14,803 nucleotides of DNA from JANNRR01 sp031401675 (GCA_031401675.1 JANNRR010000104.1:1-14803), one strand, 5' to 3'. Positions 1-7,589 are shown, counted from the first letter of the stretch. Numbers and translations are program-made. The notes: generated by a model not told the origin, from the letters alone.

Positions 1-1
1 C

Positions 2-133
2 GGATACCTCGCAAGGTCCTACTTCCGAACCGGCTTCACCTTCCTCAGAAACCGCCTCCGCTCAGATCACCCGAACATTCTTGTCGAATGGATCAACCTC
101 CCAAAAACACTCAAAAACCTGGGAGTCGTGTAG
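2..133 (+). CDS. C-terminal end of an unidentified protein (partial)
   Basis: An open frame enters from the left edge and stops at TAG 131-133, giving 43 visible residues. They include aromatic and basic residues and a plausible helical segment, and end in a short hydrophobic tail (NLGVV). Only the C-terminus is present and I do not recognise the family. Of the three forward frames this gives the most protein-like composition, but the evidence is weak because the stretch is short. Its base composition is less GC-rich than the genes to the right. The 119 nt after it hold the candidate promoter/operator of the next gene. Confidence 0.4.
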   Translation, partial: GYLARSYFRTGFTFLRNRLRSDHPNILVEWINLPKTLKNLGVV

Positions 134-186
134 TGTGAAAAACCCCTTAACCAGACCACCCCAACCCCTTGACTCTAAACGACAAT

Positions 187-215
187 AAAAATGTCTCGGC
201 GCGAGACGCCCGCCT
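187..215 (+). promoter_or_regulatory. Inverted-repeat operator candidate, copy 1
   Basis: A perfect 6-bp inverted repeat with a 3-nt spacer (GTCTCG 193-198, CGAGAC 202-207) sits in a 29-nt block that matches a second block at 7804-7832 in 23 of 29 positions. A TTGACT (169-174) lies 18 nt before the repeat, so the element would sit on or just past the -10 position of a TTGA-type promoter. It ends 37 nt before the dehydrogenase ATG. It could be a repressor site or a hairpin near the transcript start. The regulator is unknown. Confidence 0.55.
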
Positions 216-252
216 GTCCCCCTCAACCCGCCCCACCAAGGATCCCCCGCCA

Positions 253-981
253 ATGACCCCACTCCACGGAAAATGGTCGCTCGTCACCGGTGCCAGCCGC
301 GGCGTCGGCCTGCATATCGCCGACGGCCTCGCCCGGCTCGGCTCGAACCTGATCCTGCACAGCCGCGACCCCGCGCACACCGCCGCCCTCGCCGACCGGC
401 TCAGGGGGCTGGGTGTCCGGGTGGCCACCGTCGGGGCCGAGCTTGCCGACCCGGCGCAGGTCGATGCCATGCTCGACCGGGTGCAGAACCTGGCGCAGGT
501 CGATATCCTGTTCAACAATGCCGCGATCGGGACACCCCGCCGCGACGACCCCTGGTCGATCCCCGCCGGAGACATGCGGCAAAGCTTCGAAGTGAACGTC
601 ATCAGCCTGGCCCGCATCTGCTACCGGCTGGTGCCGCCGATGCTGGCGCGCAGATGGGGCCGGGTCGTCAACCTGACCTCGGGCATCAGGGATCAGCCGC
701 ACCTGACCGCCTATGCCATGTCCAAGGCGGCGGTCGACAAGTTCGTGCGCGACTTCGCCCCCGCCCTTGCCGGGACCGGCGTCCAGATGAACCTGCTCGA
801 CCCCGGCTGGCTGCGCACCGATCTTGGCGGCCCCAACGCCCCCGGCGACCCGGCCTCGGCCCTGCCCGGCGCGCTGGTTCCGGCGCTGCTGGACAACGGC
901 GAAAGCGGGCGCTTCTTCCGGGCCGCCGACTATGTCGGCCTGACGCTAGAGGCTGCCCTGCAAAAGGCCCGTGCCCCCTAG
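253..981 (+). CDS. Short-chain dehydrogenase/reductase (SDR) family oxidoreductase
   Basis: A 242-residue classical SDR, probably a soluble NAD(P)-dependent oxidoreductase of unknown substrate. The dinucleotide-binding glycine motif TGASRGVG is at residues 12-19, NNAA at 88-91, the structural Asn at 115, the catalytic Ser at 143 and the YAMSK motif (Tyr154, Lys158) near 154-158. A DPGWLRTD segment follows, as in many family members. All four catalytic-tetrad positions are present and the length is typical. ATG 253 was chosen because AAGGA lies at 238-242 and because the coding pattern starts at the MTPLHGKW beta-strand; an in-frame TTG at 169 is rejected since it falls in the candidate -35 element. 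The gene appears to be a single transcription unit with its own operator-like element upstream and two hairpins downstream. The substrate cannot be read from the sequence. Confidence 0.93.
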   Translation: MTPLHGKWSLVTGASRGVGLHIADGLARLGSNLILHSRDPAHTAALADRLRGLGVRVATVGAELADPAQVDAMLDRVQNLAQVDILFNNAAIGTPRRDDPWSIPAGDMRQSFEVNVISLARICYRLVPPMLARRWGRVVNLTSGIRDQPHLTAYAMSKAAVDKFVRDFAPALAGTGVQMNLLDPGWLRTDLGGPNAPGDPASALPGALVPALLDNGESGRFFRAADYVGLTLEAALQKARAP

Positions 982-1003
982 ACCCGGCGGTCCGACGACC
1001 AAA

Positions 1004-1024
1004 CCGCAGCGCGCCACGCTGCGG
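1004..1024 (+). terminator. Hairpin after the SDR gene (possible terminator)
   Basis: A perfect 8-bp stem (CCGCAGCG 1004-1011, CGCTGCGG 1017-1024) with a 5-nt loop begins 22 nt after the dehydrogenase stop. The GC-rich stem suits a terminator, but only CCCCTT follows it and no clear T-run is seen. It may act with the second hairpin at 1042-1063. Confidence 0.45.
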
Positions 1025-1041
1025 CCCCTTGCCGTTGCCGC

Positions 1042-1063
1042 CTGCTGCCCGGTCCGGCAGCAG
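1042..1063 (+). terminator. Second hairpin in the SDR-pmbA gap
   Basis: CTGCTGCC (1042-1049) pairs with GGCAGCAG (1056-1063) around a 6-nt loop, 17 nt after the first hairpin. There is no T-run. It could be part of a tandem terminator or a leader structure for pmbA, whose ATG is 83 nt further on. Confidence 0.35.
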
Positions 1064-1146
1064 CGGTATCTGCGCATTTCCGCGCCGCGCCGCTTGCAGG
1101 CCCGTCCCGACAGGACTAGGTGCGAACAAACCGCACAGAGGCCGCC

Positions 1147-2493
1147 ATGTCCGATCAATTGCAAACCCTGACCGCCGCCCTGTTGCAAGCCGCCCGCCAG
1201 GCCGGCGCCGACCATGCCGACGCTGTCGCCGCCGAAGGCACCGCCCTGTCGATCGACGTGCGCAATGGCAGCCTCGAACAGGCCGAACGCTCCGAAAGCA
1301 TCGAGATCGGCCTGCGGGTGCTGATCGGCACTCGGCAGGCCTGCGTCTCCGCCTCCGACACCAGCCCCGCCACCCTCGCCACCATGGCCGAACGGGCGGT
1401 GGCGATGGCGCGCGAGGCCCCGCCTGATCCCACCGCCGGTCTGGCCGACCCCGCCCAGCTTGCCAGCCACTGGGACCTCGCCGCGCTCGACCTGGCCGAC
1501 CCGTCCGCCGAACCGTCGGCTGCGGAACTGGAGGAGGATGCCCACCGCGCCGAAGCCGCCGCCATGGCCGTCACCGGCATATCGCAGGTCGACTCCGCCT
1601 CGGCCTATTACGGCCGCCAACATATCCACCTGTCGGCCAGCAACGGCTTTTCCGGCGGCTATGCCCGCACCTCCCGCGGCCGCTCCTGCGTCGCCATCAC
1701 CGGCACCGGCACCGGCATGGAGCGCGACTATTATTCCGACAGTCGCACCTACCAGTCCGACCTGATCGACGCCGCCACCATCGGAAAACTCGCCGCCGAA
1801 CGCACCATCGCCCGCGCCGGATCGCGCCAGCCGAAGACCGGCGCCTTTCCCGTCCTCTACGACGAACGCGTGGCCGCATCGCTGATCGGGCATCTGTTGT
1901 CCGCCATCAACGGTGCCGCCATCGTCCGCGGCTCCAGCTGGCTGCGCGACGCCCTGGGTACCCAGGTGCTGCCGGCCGGCCTGTCGGTCACCGAAGATCC
2001 GCACCGGCGCCGCATCGGCAACTCGCGCCCGTTCGATGCCGAGGGCCTGCCGACAGCGCGCCGGACCATTGTCAGCGCCGGCACCCTGACCGGCTGGACG
2101 CTGGACCTTGCCACCGCGCGCAAGCTTGGGCTGGCCAGCACCGCCAACGCCAGCCGCAGCCCCGGCAGCCCACCGTCGCCCGCCGCCGGCAACATCGCGC
2201 TGAGCCAAGGGTCAGCCAGCCGCGACGACCTGATCCGCGACATGGGAACCGGCTTCCTGATCACCTCGATGATCGGGTCGTCGATCAACCCGACCACCGG
2301 CGACTACTCGCGCGGGGCCTCGGGCTTCTGGGTGGAAAACGGCGCGCTGGCCTATCCGGTCAACGAATGCACGGTGGCGGGCAACCTGCGCCAGATGCTG
2401 TTGACCCTGATCCCGGCCAACGATGCCCGCGCGCATCTGTCAACCGTGGTGCCGTCGCTCTTGGTCGAAGGCCTGACCCTTGCCGGTGCCTGA
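1147..2493 (+). CDS. pmbA: TldD/PmbA-family protein, PmbA (TldE) type
   Basis: A 448-residue cytoplasmic protein of the TldD/TldE (PmbA) family. In the studied E. coli system TldD and TldE form a heterodimeric metalloprotease needed for microcin B17 maturation and CcdA turnover; TldE lacks the catalytic metal site. No HExxxH motif is visible here, which fits the PmbA/TldE subunit, and the length matches E. coli PmbA (about 450). Recognisable segments are the SIDVRNGSLEQAERSES region near the N-terminus, the GFSGGYARTSRGRSCVA core and the C-terminal GDYSRGASGFWVENG - VNECTVAGNL signature. ATG 1147 has AGAGG at 1137-1141. No tldD partner lies in the window. The stop overlaps the start of cysQ, so the two are probably cotranscribed. 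Family assignment is firm; the substrate in this organism is unknown. Confidence 0.93.
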   Translation: MSDQLQTLTAALLQAARQAGADHADAVAAEGTALSIDVRNGSLEQAERSESIEIGLRVLIGTRQACVSASDTSPATLATMAERAVAMAREAPPDPTAGLADPAQLASHWDLAALDLADPSAEPSAAELEEDAHRAEAAAMAVTGISQVDSASAYYGRQHIHLSASNGFSGGYARTSRGRSCVAITGTGTGMERDYYSDSRTYQSDLIDAATIGKLAAERTIARAGSRQPKTGAFPVLYDERVAASLIGHLLSAINGAAIVRGSSWLRDALGTQVLPAGLSVTEDPHRRRIGNSRPFDAEGLPTARRTIVSAGTLTGWTLDLATARKLGLASTANASRSPGSPPSPAAGNIALSQGSASRDDLIRDMGTGFLITSMIGSSINPTTGDYSRGASGFWVENGALAYPVNECTVAGNLRQMLLTLIPANDARAHLSTVVPSLLVEGLTLAGA

Positions 2494-3271
2494 GGCGGGG
2501 CCTGAGGCCGACCCGGACCTTGCCCTGCTGACCGAGGCTGCCCGGTGCGCCGGGCAGATCGCCCTGCGATACTGGCGGCAGTCGCCGAATTCCTGGGAAA
2601 AACCCGACGGCAGCGGCCCGGTGACCGAGGCCGATATCGCCGTCAACGACATGCTGCACGCCTTGCTGACCCGAGCGCGCCCCAACTATGGCTGGCTGTC
2701 CGAGGAAACCCCCGACAGTTCCGACCGTCAGCACCGCGCCCGCACCTTCATACTTGATCCGATCGACGGCACCCGCGCCTTCATGGCGGGCGAGGAGCAT
2801 TTCGCCCACTCGCTGGCGGTGGCAGAGGCGGGTCAGATCAGCGCCGCCGCCGTCTATCTGCCGGCGCTTGACCGCATCTATACCGCCACAAGGTCCGGCC
2901 CGGCCCGCTGCAACGGCCAGCCGATCCGCTGCGGTTCGGCAGCGCTGGACGGCGCGACCGTGCTGGCCAGCCGCCCGGCTCTGGCGGCCGAGCACTGGAA
3001 ATCCCCGCCCCCTGTCCGCCGCGCCTTCCGCGCCTCGCTGGCCTACCGGCTCTGTCTGGTGGCCGAGGGGGCGTTCGACGCCATGCTGACCCTGCGCGAC
3101 ACCTGGGAGTGGGATGTGGCGGCAGGCGACCTGATCGCCCGCCGCGCCGGGGCAACCGTGACCGACCGGCACGGCGCGGCGCTGGCCTTCAACAACCCCG
3201 GTCCGAAAGTGCAGGGGGTGCTTGTCGGCAACCCGGCCCTTCATCAAGCTGTGTCGCGGTTGCTGCTATGA
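2480..3271 (+). CDS. cysQ: Inositol monophosphatase-family phosphatase, probably 3'(2'),5'-bisphosphate nucleotidase CysQ
   Basis: A 263-residue member of the Mg2+-dependent, lithium-sensitive phosphatase superfamily. Metal-binding motifs are complete: GPVTEAD (46-52), the EE pair in WLSEE (73-76), DPIDGT (93-98) and WEWDVAAGD (209-217). CysQ removes a phosphate from PAP, the by-product of sulfate activation, giving AMP; the inositol monophosphatase or histidinol-phosphatase specificities in the same family cannot be excluded from motifs alone. TTG 2480 is preferred because GAAGG (2467-2471) lies 8 nt upstream; a GTG at 2486 is the alternative. The chosen start lies inside the last codons of pmbA, giving a 14-nt overlap and suggesting translational coupling. 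In related genomes I expect the DUF4170 gene to follow directly; here about 4.6 kb intervenes. Confidence 0.88.
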   Translation: MPVPEAGPEADPDLALLTEAARCAGQIALRYWRQSPNSWEKPDGSGPVTEADIAVNDMLHALLTRARPNYGWLSEETPDSSDRQHRARTFILDPIDGTRAFMAGEEHFAHSLAVAEAGQISAAAVYLPALDRIYTATRSGPARCNGQPIRCGSAALDGATVLASRPALAAEHWKSPPPVRRAFRASLAYRLCLVAEGAFDAMLTLRDTWEWDVAAGDLIARRAGATVTDRHGAALAFNNPGPKVQGVLVGNPALHQAVSRLLL

Positions 3272-3364
3272 TCGCCCGCGCTTGTTCTGTAGGTCAGGCG
3301 TGTCTGGGAAAAGCGGCTGCAGGCAATGCTGCCCGCCAGGCGAAGTATCAACGGGTCAAAGCCC

Positions 3365-3390
3365 GTCTGGCGTGCCGGTCATCGCCAGAC
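3365..3390 (+). repeat. Inverted repeat upstream of the first TPR gene
   Basis: GTCTGGCG (3365-3372) and CGCCAGAC (3383-3390) form a perfect 8-bp stem with a 10-nt loop. A shorter 5-bp repeat (ACGGG 3351-3355, CCCGT 3362-3366) abuts it. The element lies 24 nt before the GTG of the TPR gene, and no T-run follows. It could end the pmbA-cysQ transcript or control the gene downstream. Confidence 0.4.
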
Positions 3391-3413
3391 AGGCTGTGGT
3401 GTAAGTGTGACAA

Positions 3414-5435
3414 GTGCTGCGATCAAGGTTCCGGACTGCGCTGATTGCCATCGGGCTGGCGGTCGCAACCCTGCTGGCGGCCGTCCCCAGCGATACTCTG
3501 AGCGACTATCTGCAGCGCGGCAGCGGCTGGCTGCGTGATCTGGCCGCGCCGCGCAGGCTGTCGCTGCAGTCGTGCATCCGCGCGGCAAGTTTGTCGGCAA
3601 ACCGCCCGCCGGGGTCCGCCCTTCACGTCGTCCTGACCCGCTTGGCCGATGACCCCGACGATCCGGGAAGCCTGCAGTTGCAACAGGCGGTGCTGTCGCT
3701 GATCGGCCAGTCTTCGGGGGCGATGACTCTCGGCCTTTTTCCCTGCCACTTGCCGGACGATGCCGGGCCGCCCGCTGCACCGGCCCGGGTCGCGGAAACC
3801 GCCGCCGCACAGATTGCCGGCCTGACTGGGGCCGATCTCGTGGTTTGGGGCGACACCTTGCCAGCCCTGCCATCGGGCGGGGTCTTCCTGACCGGGCTGC
3901 CCGACGTCACCGCCGTTCCCGGGCCGCCCGCCGGTCAGATGCTCGACCTTGCCGCCCCCGAAACTGCTGCCGCCGTCCTGGTGTTGCTGTCGCTCGATCA
4001 GAGCGACCTCCCGGCCAGCTACCACCCCGCTCTGCTGCCAACGATCCGCGCGTCCGAGGCGATCCTGGCTCCAACCATCGCCGCCCCGCCCGCCCGCCTG
4101 ACCGACCGTCAGCTTGGGGCGCTCTATCACGCCTTTGCCCACGCAAATCAAAGCCTCGCCGCCGAACCGGGACAGGCCACCCGGCTCGACCTTGCCGCGG
4201 CAGCCTTTGAACGGGCCGCCGACCAGTTCGCCGCCGCCGATGACCGCTGGCGCTACGCCGCCGCGCAGGTCGCCCTAGCCGACACGCTGGCGATCCTTGG
4301 CAGCCGCGACACCGGCACCGACCGGCTGGAACAGTCCGCCGCCGCCTTCCGCGCGGCGCTGTTTCAGGGCGCGCTGCCGGCCACATCGCTGCAAGGCGCG
4401 GCGGTGCAGACCAGACTGGCGGCCGTGCTGCGGCGTTTGGGCGAACGGACCGGCAGCGCCGAATGGCTGGAACAGGCCATCGCCGCCTACCGGGCCGCCC
4501 TTGTCGCCTACCAGCCCGACCTCGTGCCCCCCGACTGGGCCGCCGTTCAGTCCGCCCTGGGGGAAACGCTGGCAGAACTTGGCACGCTGCAGGGTGCGCC
4601 GATCCGGCAGGAACAGGCGGTTGCCGCTTTTCGACTGGCGCTGCTGGTCACCGCACCTGACCGCGAACCCCAGCTTTGGGCCCGCACCCAGGTCAGGCTT
4701 GGCGACACCCTGCGGCTGCTGGCGGTCAACGATGCCCGGACCTGGCGGCTGGAACAGGCGGCCACGGCCTACCGCGCCGCGCTGCAGGTCTTCACCCCCG
4801 AAGCCGCACCCGAGGACAACGTCGGCATCCAGATCGAACTTGGCGGCACCCTGCAACAGATCGGCGACCGCACCGCAACCACCGGCCCGCTGGAAGAGGC
4901 CGCCGCTGCCTACCGGCTGGCCCTCACCCCCCGGAGCCGCAGCCAGACGCCGATGGTCTGGGCCGCGACCCAGGTGCGGCTGGGCGGCGTGCTGCAGGCC
5001 CTCGGCGCCGCGCACAGCAGCCCCGGCTGGCTGGAACAGGCGCTGCTGGCCCATGATGCCGCCCTGCTGGAATACCGGCCGGACCGGCTGCCGCAGAACT
5101 GGATCGCAACCAAGGCGCATGTCGGCGATACGCTGGTGTCGCTTGGCCTGTTGATGGGCAGCCGCGACCGGCTGGAACAGGCCGTGACCACCTACAACGA
5201 GGCGCTGCGGGCCGACACCGGCACCCTGGCACCGCTGGAACGGGCCGCACTGCTGGAACGCCTCGGCCATGCCGAACTGCTGCTCTTCACCTGGTCCGCC
5301 GATGCGGCCCGGCTGGATCAGGCCATGGCCCACGCCACCGCCGCGCGCGACCTGTTCCTCGCCCATCAGGCCGCCGACCGCGCCGCCGCCAGCAGCGACC
5401 TGCTCGCCCGGATCAAGGACAGGCGCAGCAACTGA
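3414..5435 (+). CDS. Anchored or exported TPR-repeat protein of unknown function
   Basis: A 673-residue protein. A basic N-terminus (RSRFR) and a hydrophobic stretch at about 8-25 predict a signal peptide or membrane anchor, placing the rest in the periplasm. Residues 65-220 form an alpha/beta-looking domain containing TGADLVVWGD (138-147); I recall a similar L-[VI]-WG[DE] segment ahead of TPRs in other alphaproteobacterial proteins, but cannot name the domain. From residue 257 to the end, nine helix-pair units follow at an exact 47-residue spacing, each with a [RW]LEQAxxAYRxAL-like helix and most also with a LGxTLxxLG-like helix. Such arrays usually bind proteins or peptides. No enzymatic motif is seen. 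GTG 3414 is the first start ahead of the hydrophobic segment, but it has no clear ribosome-binding site, so the start is uncertain. The gene has the same strand as cysQ and the following TPR gene, 83 nt away. Composition is GC-rich like the neighbours. Confidence 0.82.
   Translation: MLRSRFRTALIAIGLAVATLLAAVPSDTLSDYLQRGSGWLRDLAAPRRLSLQSCIRAASLSANRPPGSALHVVLTRLADDPDDPGSLQLQQAVLSLIGQSSGAMTLGLFPCHLPDDAGPPAAPARVAETAAAQIAGLTGADLVVWGDTLPALPSGGVFLTGLPDVTAVPGPPAGQMLDLAAPETAAAVLVLLSLDQSDLPASYHPALLPTIRASEAILAPTIAAPPARLTDRQLGALYHAFAHANQSLAAEPGQATRLDLAAAAFERAADQFAAADDRWRYAAAQVALADTLAILGSRDTGTDRLEQSAAAFRAALFQGALPATSLQGAAVQTRLAAVLRRLGERTGSAEWLEQAIAAYRAALVAYQPDLVPPDWAAVQSALGETLAELGTLQGAPIRQEQAVAAFRLALLVTAPDREPQLWARTQVRLGDTLRLLAVNDARTWRLEQAATAYRAALQVFTPEAAPEDNVGIQIELGGTLQQIGDRTATTGPLEEAAAAYRLALTPRSRSQTPMVWAATQVRLGGVLQALGAAHSSPGWLEQALLAHDAALLEYRPDRLPQNWIATKAHVGDTLVSLGLLMGSRDRLEQAVTTYNEALRADTGTLAPLERAALLERLGHAELLLFTWSADAARLDQAMAHATAARDLFLAHQAADRAAASSDLLARIKDRRSN
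4182..5432 (+). repeat. Nine tandem 47-residue TPR-like units (141-nt period)
   Basis: The first residue of the RLEQA-type helix falls at protein positions 257, 304, 351, 398, 445, 492, 539, 586 and 633, each exactly 47 apart. The LGxTLxxLG-like helix keeps the same register at 288, 335, 382, 429, 476, 523 and 570. At DNA level, CTGGAACAG recurs in register at five of the units (near 4326, 4467, 4749, 5031 and 5172). The rest of each unit has diverged, so these are old or constrained repeats and not a fresh duplication. The last unit is truncated by the stop codon. Confidence 0.85.
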
Positions 5436-5518
5436 CCCGGCCCGCCCCGCAGCCGCCGCCCCGGCTTGACCCGTTGCAATTTGCACCGCACTCTGGCCGC
5501 AGCAACCGGGGCCGCCCC

Positions 5519-7570
5519 ATGTCAGCCATTGCCTTCGCCGTCCCGACCATCAAGCTTCTCTTGGCGGCTGGCGCGTTCTTCCGGAACGGCGGGCTGGAGG
5601 CTGGGGCAAAAGCCTTTGCCGACCTGCTCGACAACGCCACTAAACTCGACAAGCTGGTCGGCGACCTCGGCCTGCGCGACCTCGCCGCCAGCCTCGCCGC
5701 CACCGCCGACCAGACCGCCACCGCCTTCCTCGCCGGCCAAGCCGCCACCCCGGATCAGATCGCCGACGCCCGCGCCCTGTTCGACCAGTGCGCCCCCCGC
5801 GCCATCCCGACCCCGGATCAGTTCGCCACCCTCGGCCTGAACCCCGACCGCACCTTCGCCTACATGGAAACCGCCGCCCGCCAAGACCGCGACTTTGCCC
5901 GCAACGACCTCGCGCAGAGCCTGTTCCGCGCCGTGATGACCCCGGTGCTTGAAAAACTGTTGTCGGACCCGGCATTCACGGCAAAGATCGAACCGGCGCT
6001 GTGGCGGCAGTCACTTGGACTTCAAATGGCGACCAATGACGATACTGCCGCCATCCGAGAGGATACCTCCAGTCTGAAGGCCATGGTGCTGCAATTGCTG
6101 GAACAGAGTGGCGATGCCGCCGCTGCGCGCACTTCCGGCTACACTGACGCGGCACTGATCGAACTGGCCCGGCCCATCGTCGCCGATGTCTCTGACCCGG
6201 GCCAGGCGTTCCGCGAACTGAGACGCGCGGTGGAAATTGCCATCGAAGTCCAGACCAGAGCCGCCGCCGGAACCAACTCCGGCGGCTTCGTGGCCGAAGT
6301 AATACGCCAAATGGCAGCCCTGTCCGCTCAGGGCCAGTATGACGCCGCCGCCCAGACCGGGCGCAGCGCCTATGACCAATGGAAAACCTCCGAAACCGAC
6401 CGCCAGCAAGAGGCCCGCGCCGTCGGCCTGCGCCTGCTCCGCGCTGAATTCGACCAGCACTATCTGCGCCGCGATCCCGGGGCCGCGGCATCGGCTTTGA
6501 TGGAGCAAGTCAGGCTCGAAACTCCCTACCCGATGCAAGAGTTTGATAGGCAAAGAGAGCTATGGTTTGAGTATTTTACCAAGGGCCGAGAACTAGGCAA
6601 CCACTTCTATTTGAGAATTGCAGAACATATCGGGCATCACTGTCTGGCAATTGCGAAGGATCCAGAGCGACGTGGCCTGGCTTTTGCAGACCTTGGTTTT
6701 ACGCAAGCAACCTTGTATGAACGCAATGGTCTCGAAGTAGATTACTTGCGCGCAAGTCAAACGTACAAGAATGGACAAGCAGGGACTTCCAGTGTTCCAA
6801 GCGTTCAGTCAGAAATTCAACATCGCTTTGGAAATCTTTTGCGACTTGCAGGTGATAGGCACCGAAGTACTATCCATTACGTGGACTCCATTGCACTATT
6901 TCAATCGGCAATAGAAATTCGGGAGAAACTTGGCCTAGAGTACGAATGGGCGACATCCTTGGGGAACCAAGGATCGACAAAGGGTTCGCTCGGCTTCCTA
7001 ATGCGCGATCCGACAATCATTGCGGACGGAATAGCTTCGATAGGGGCTTCCCTAGGTGTCCGAACTCGAAAGCGAAACCCGCTGGATTGGGCTCACACAC
7101 ACCATAATTTAGGAACCATCTGCTTCCTATTGGCTTCCCTAACCAAAGTTCGCGAACATTTTGTAGGAGCTGGTACTTCTCTTTTTGCTGCGCTAATGGA
7201 GCGGACCATCGAGTACAGGCCTGCATTCTATGCTGCTTCTCAAAACTCCCTCGGAAGGGTTTTTTGCGCCCTTGGGGTTCTTGAGCGCAGAGCGGAGCTT
7301 TTCGAAAGGGCCGAGCAAGCGTACCTGAAAGCAAGCGCAATCCAGACAAGGGCAGAAATGCCTGCTCAGTTTGTTACGGTAATGGGCGACCTTGGGGCAC
7401 TCTCAATCCACTGGTTTGATTTATCGCAAGAGGTCACCCATCTGGACCGGGCTGCGGCCTATACGCTGGCGGCGCGTGAGGTGCTCGTGCTATCCGGGGC
7501 CGATCACTACATCGGTCTAGCAGACCTCCAGCTTGCGGACATCGCAGCGCGCCGGGAAAGGCTTCCGTAG
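5519..7570 (+). CDS. Large helical protein with C-terminal TPR-like repeats, mosaic base composition
   Basis: A 683-residue protein with no recognisable enzyme domain. The Ala-rich, helical N-terminal part (about 1-190) ends in an amphipathic DTAAIREDTSSLKAML-type helix (about 175-190), a linker I associate from memory with modular bacterial signalling proteins. A middle module (about 208-290) begins YTDAALIELARPIVAD. The C-terminal half (about 330-683) contains degenerate TPR-like units such as WAHTHHNLGTIC and AASQNSLGRVFCALG. ATG 5519 is chosen over an in-frame TTG at 5474, although only a weak GGGG (5508-5511) precedes it. The first 980 nt are GC-rich, whereas about 6500-7430 is much less so, and the last 140 nt are GC-rich again. 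The frame stays open across both junctions, so the gene is intact. It probably works with the first TPR protein, but that is inferred only from adjacency. Confidence 0.8.
   Translation: MSAIAFAVPTIKLLLAAGAFFRNGGLEAGAKAFADLLDNATKLDKLVGDLGLRDLAASLAATADQTATAFLAGQAATPDQIADARALFDQCAPRAIPTPDQFATLGLNPDRTFAYMETAARQDRDFARNDLAQSLFRAVMTPVLEKLLSDPAFTAKIEPALWRQSLGLQMATNDDTAAIREDTSSLKAMVLQLLEQSGDAAAARTSGYTDAALIELARPIVADVSDPGQAFRELRRAVEIAIEVQTRAAAGTNSGGFVAEVIRQMAALSAQGQYDAAAQTGRSAYDQWKTSETDRQQEARAVGLRLLRAEFDQHYLRRDPGAAASALMEQVRLETPYPMQEFDRQRELWFEYFTKGRELGNHFYLRIAEHIGHHCLAIAKDPERRGLAFADLGFTQATLYERNGLEVDYLRASQTYKNGQAGTSSVPSVQSEIQHRFGNLLRLAGDRHRSTIHYVDSIALFQSAIEIREKLGLEYEWATSLGNQGSTKGSLGFLMRDPTIIADGIASIGASLGVRTRKRNPLDWAHTHHNLGTICFLLASLTKVREHFVGAGTSLFAALMERTIEYRPAFYAASQNSLGRVFCALGVLERRAELFERAEQAYLKASAIQTRAEMPAQFVTVMGDLGALSIHWFDLSQEVTHLDRAAAYTLAAREVLVLSGADHYIGLADLQLADIAARRERLP
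6500..7430 (+). other. Low-GC segment inside the second TPR gene
   Basis: Hand counts on 60-nt lines give 26/60 GC at 6541, 28/60 at 6901 and 29/60 at 7081, against 40/60 at 6241 and 43/60 at 7441. The segment encodes roughly residues 327-637, the repeat-bearing half of the protein, and is richer in AT-ending and rare codons. Boundaries are approximate (within about 50 nt). This looks like a replaced or imported domain-coding cassette in a native gene frame. Confidence 0.7.
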
Positions 7571-7589
7571 GGTGGGGTTTAACCCCACC
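7571..7589 (+). terminator. Hairpin directly after the second TPR gene
   Basis: GGTGGGGTT (7571-7579) and AACCCCACC (7581-7589) form a near-perfect palindrome touching the TAG stop at 7568-7570. As a hairpin it has a 7-bp GC stem and a 5-nt loop. No T-run follows; instead a C-rich run begins. It may be a rho-independent-like terminator, or one end of an intergenic repeat element. Confidence 0.5.

Noticed and set aside
123..175. Two GANTC sites (123-127, 171-175), the second overlapping the TTGACT hexamer, suggesting CcrM/GcrA control
   Set aside because: GANTC is expected about once per 256 bases by chance, so two sites here carry little weight without methylation or expression data.
169..252. 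N-terminal extension of the SDR from a TTG start
   Set aside because: The added 28 residues precede the first beta-strand, have no ribosome site, and fall on the candidate promoter and operator.
273..1427. Long overlapping frames in the SDR and pmbA region, and similar long frames opposite pmbA, the TPR genes and lpxK
   Set aside because: They are Arg/Pro/Gly-rich shadow frames typical of GC-rich DNA and run antisense to or out of frame with clearly coding genes.
3268..3444. 58-residue ORF overlapping the cysQ stop by ATGA, with a CKCDKCC segment near its end
   Set aside because: It has no ribosome site of its own beyond coupling, contains the two inverted repeats, and overlaps the first TPR gene. 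The cysteine cluster is too short to call a metal site.
4182..5435. CRISPR-like or minisatellite array suggested by the 141-nt periodicity
   Set aside because: The period is carried by coding helices of a TPR array; DNA units have diverged and no identical repeats with unique spacers exist.
5466..5495. Possible promoter TTGACC (5466-5471) before the second TPR gene
   Set aside because: A -35-like hexamer is present but no convincing -10 at proper spacing; the short gap to the first TPR gene fits cotranscription.
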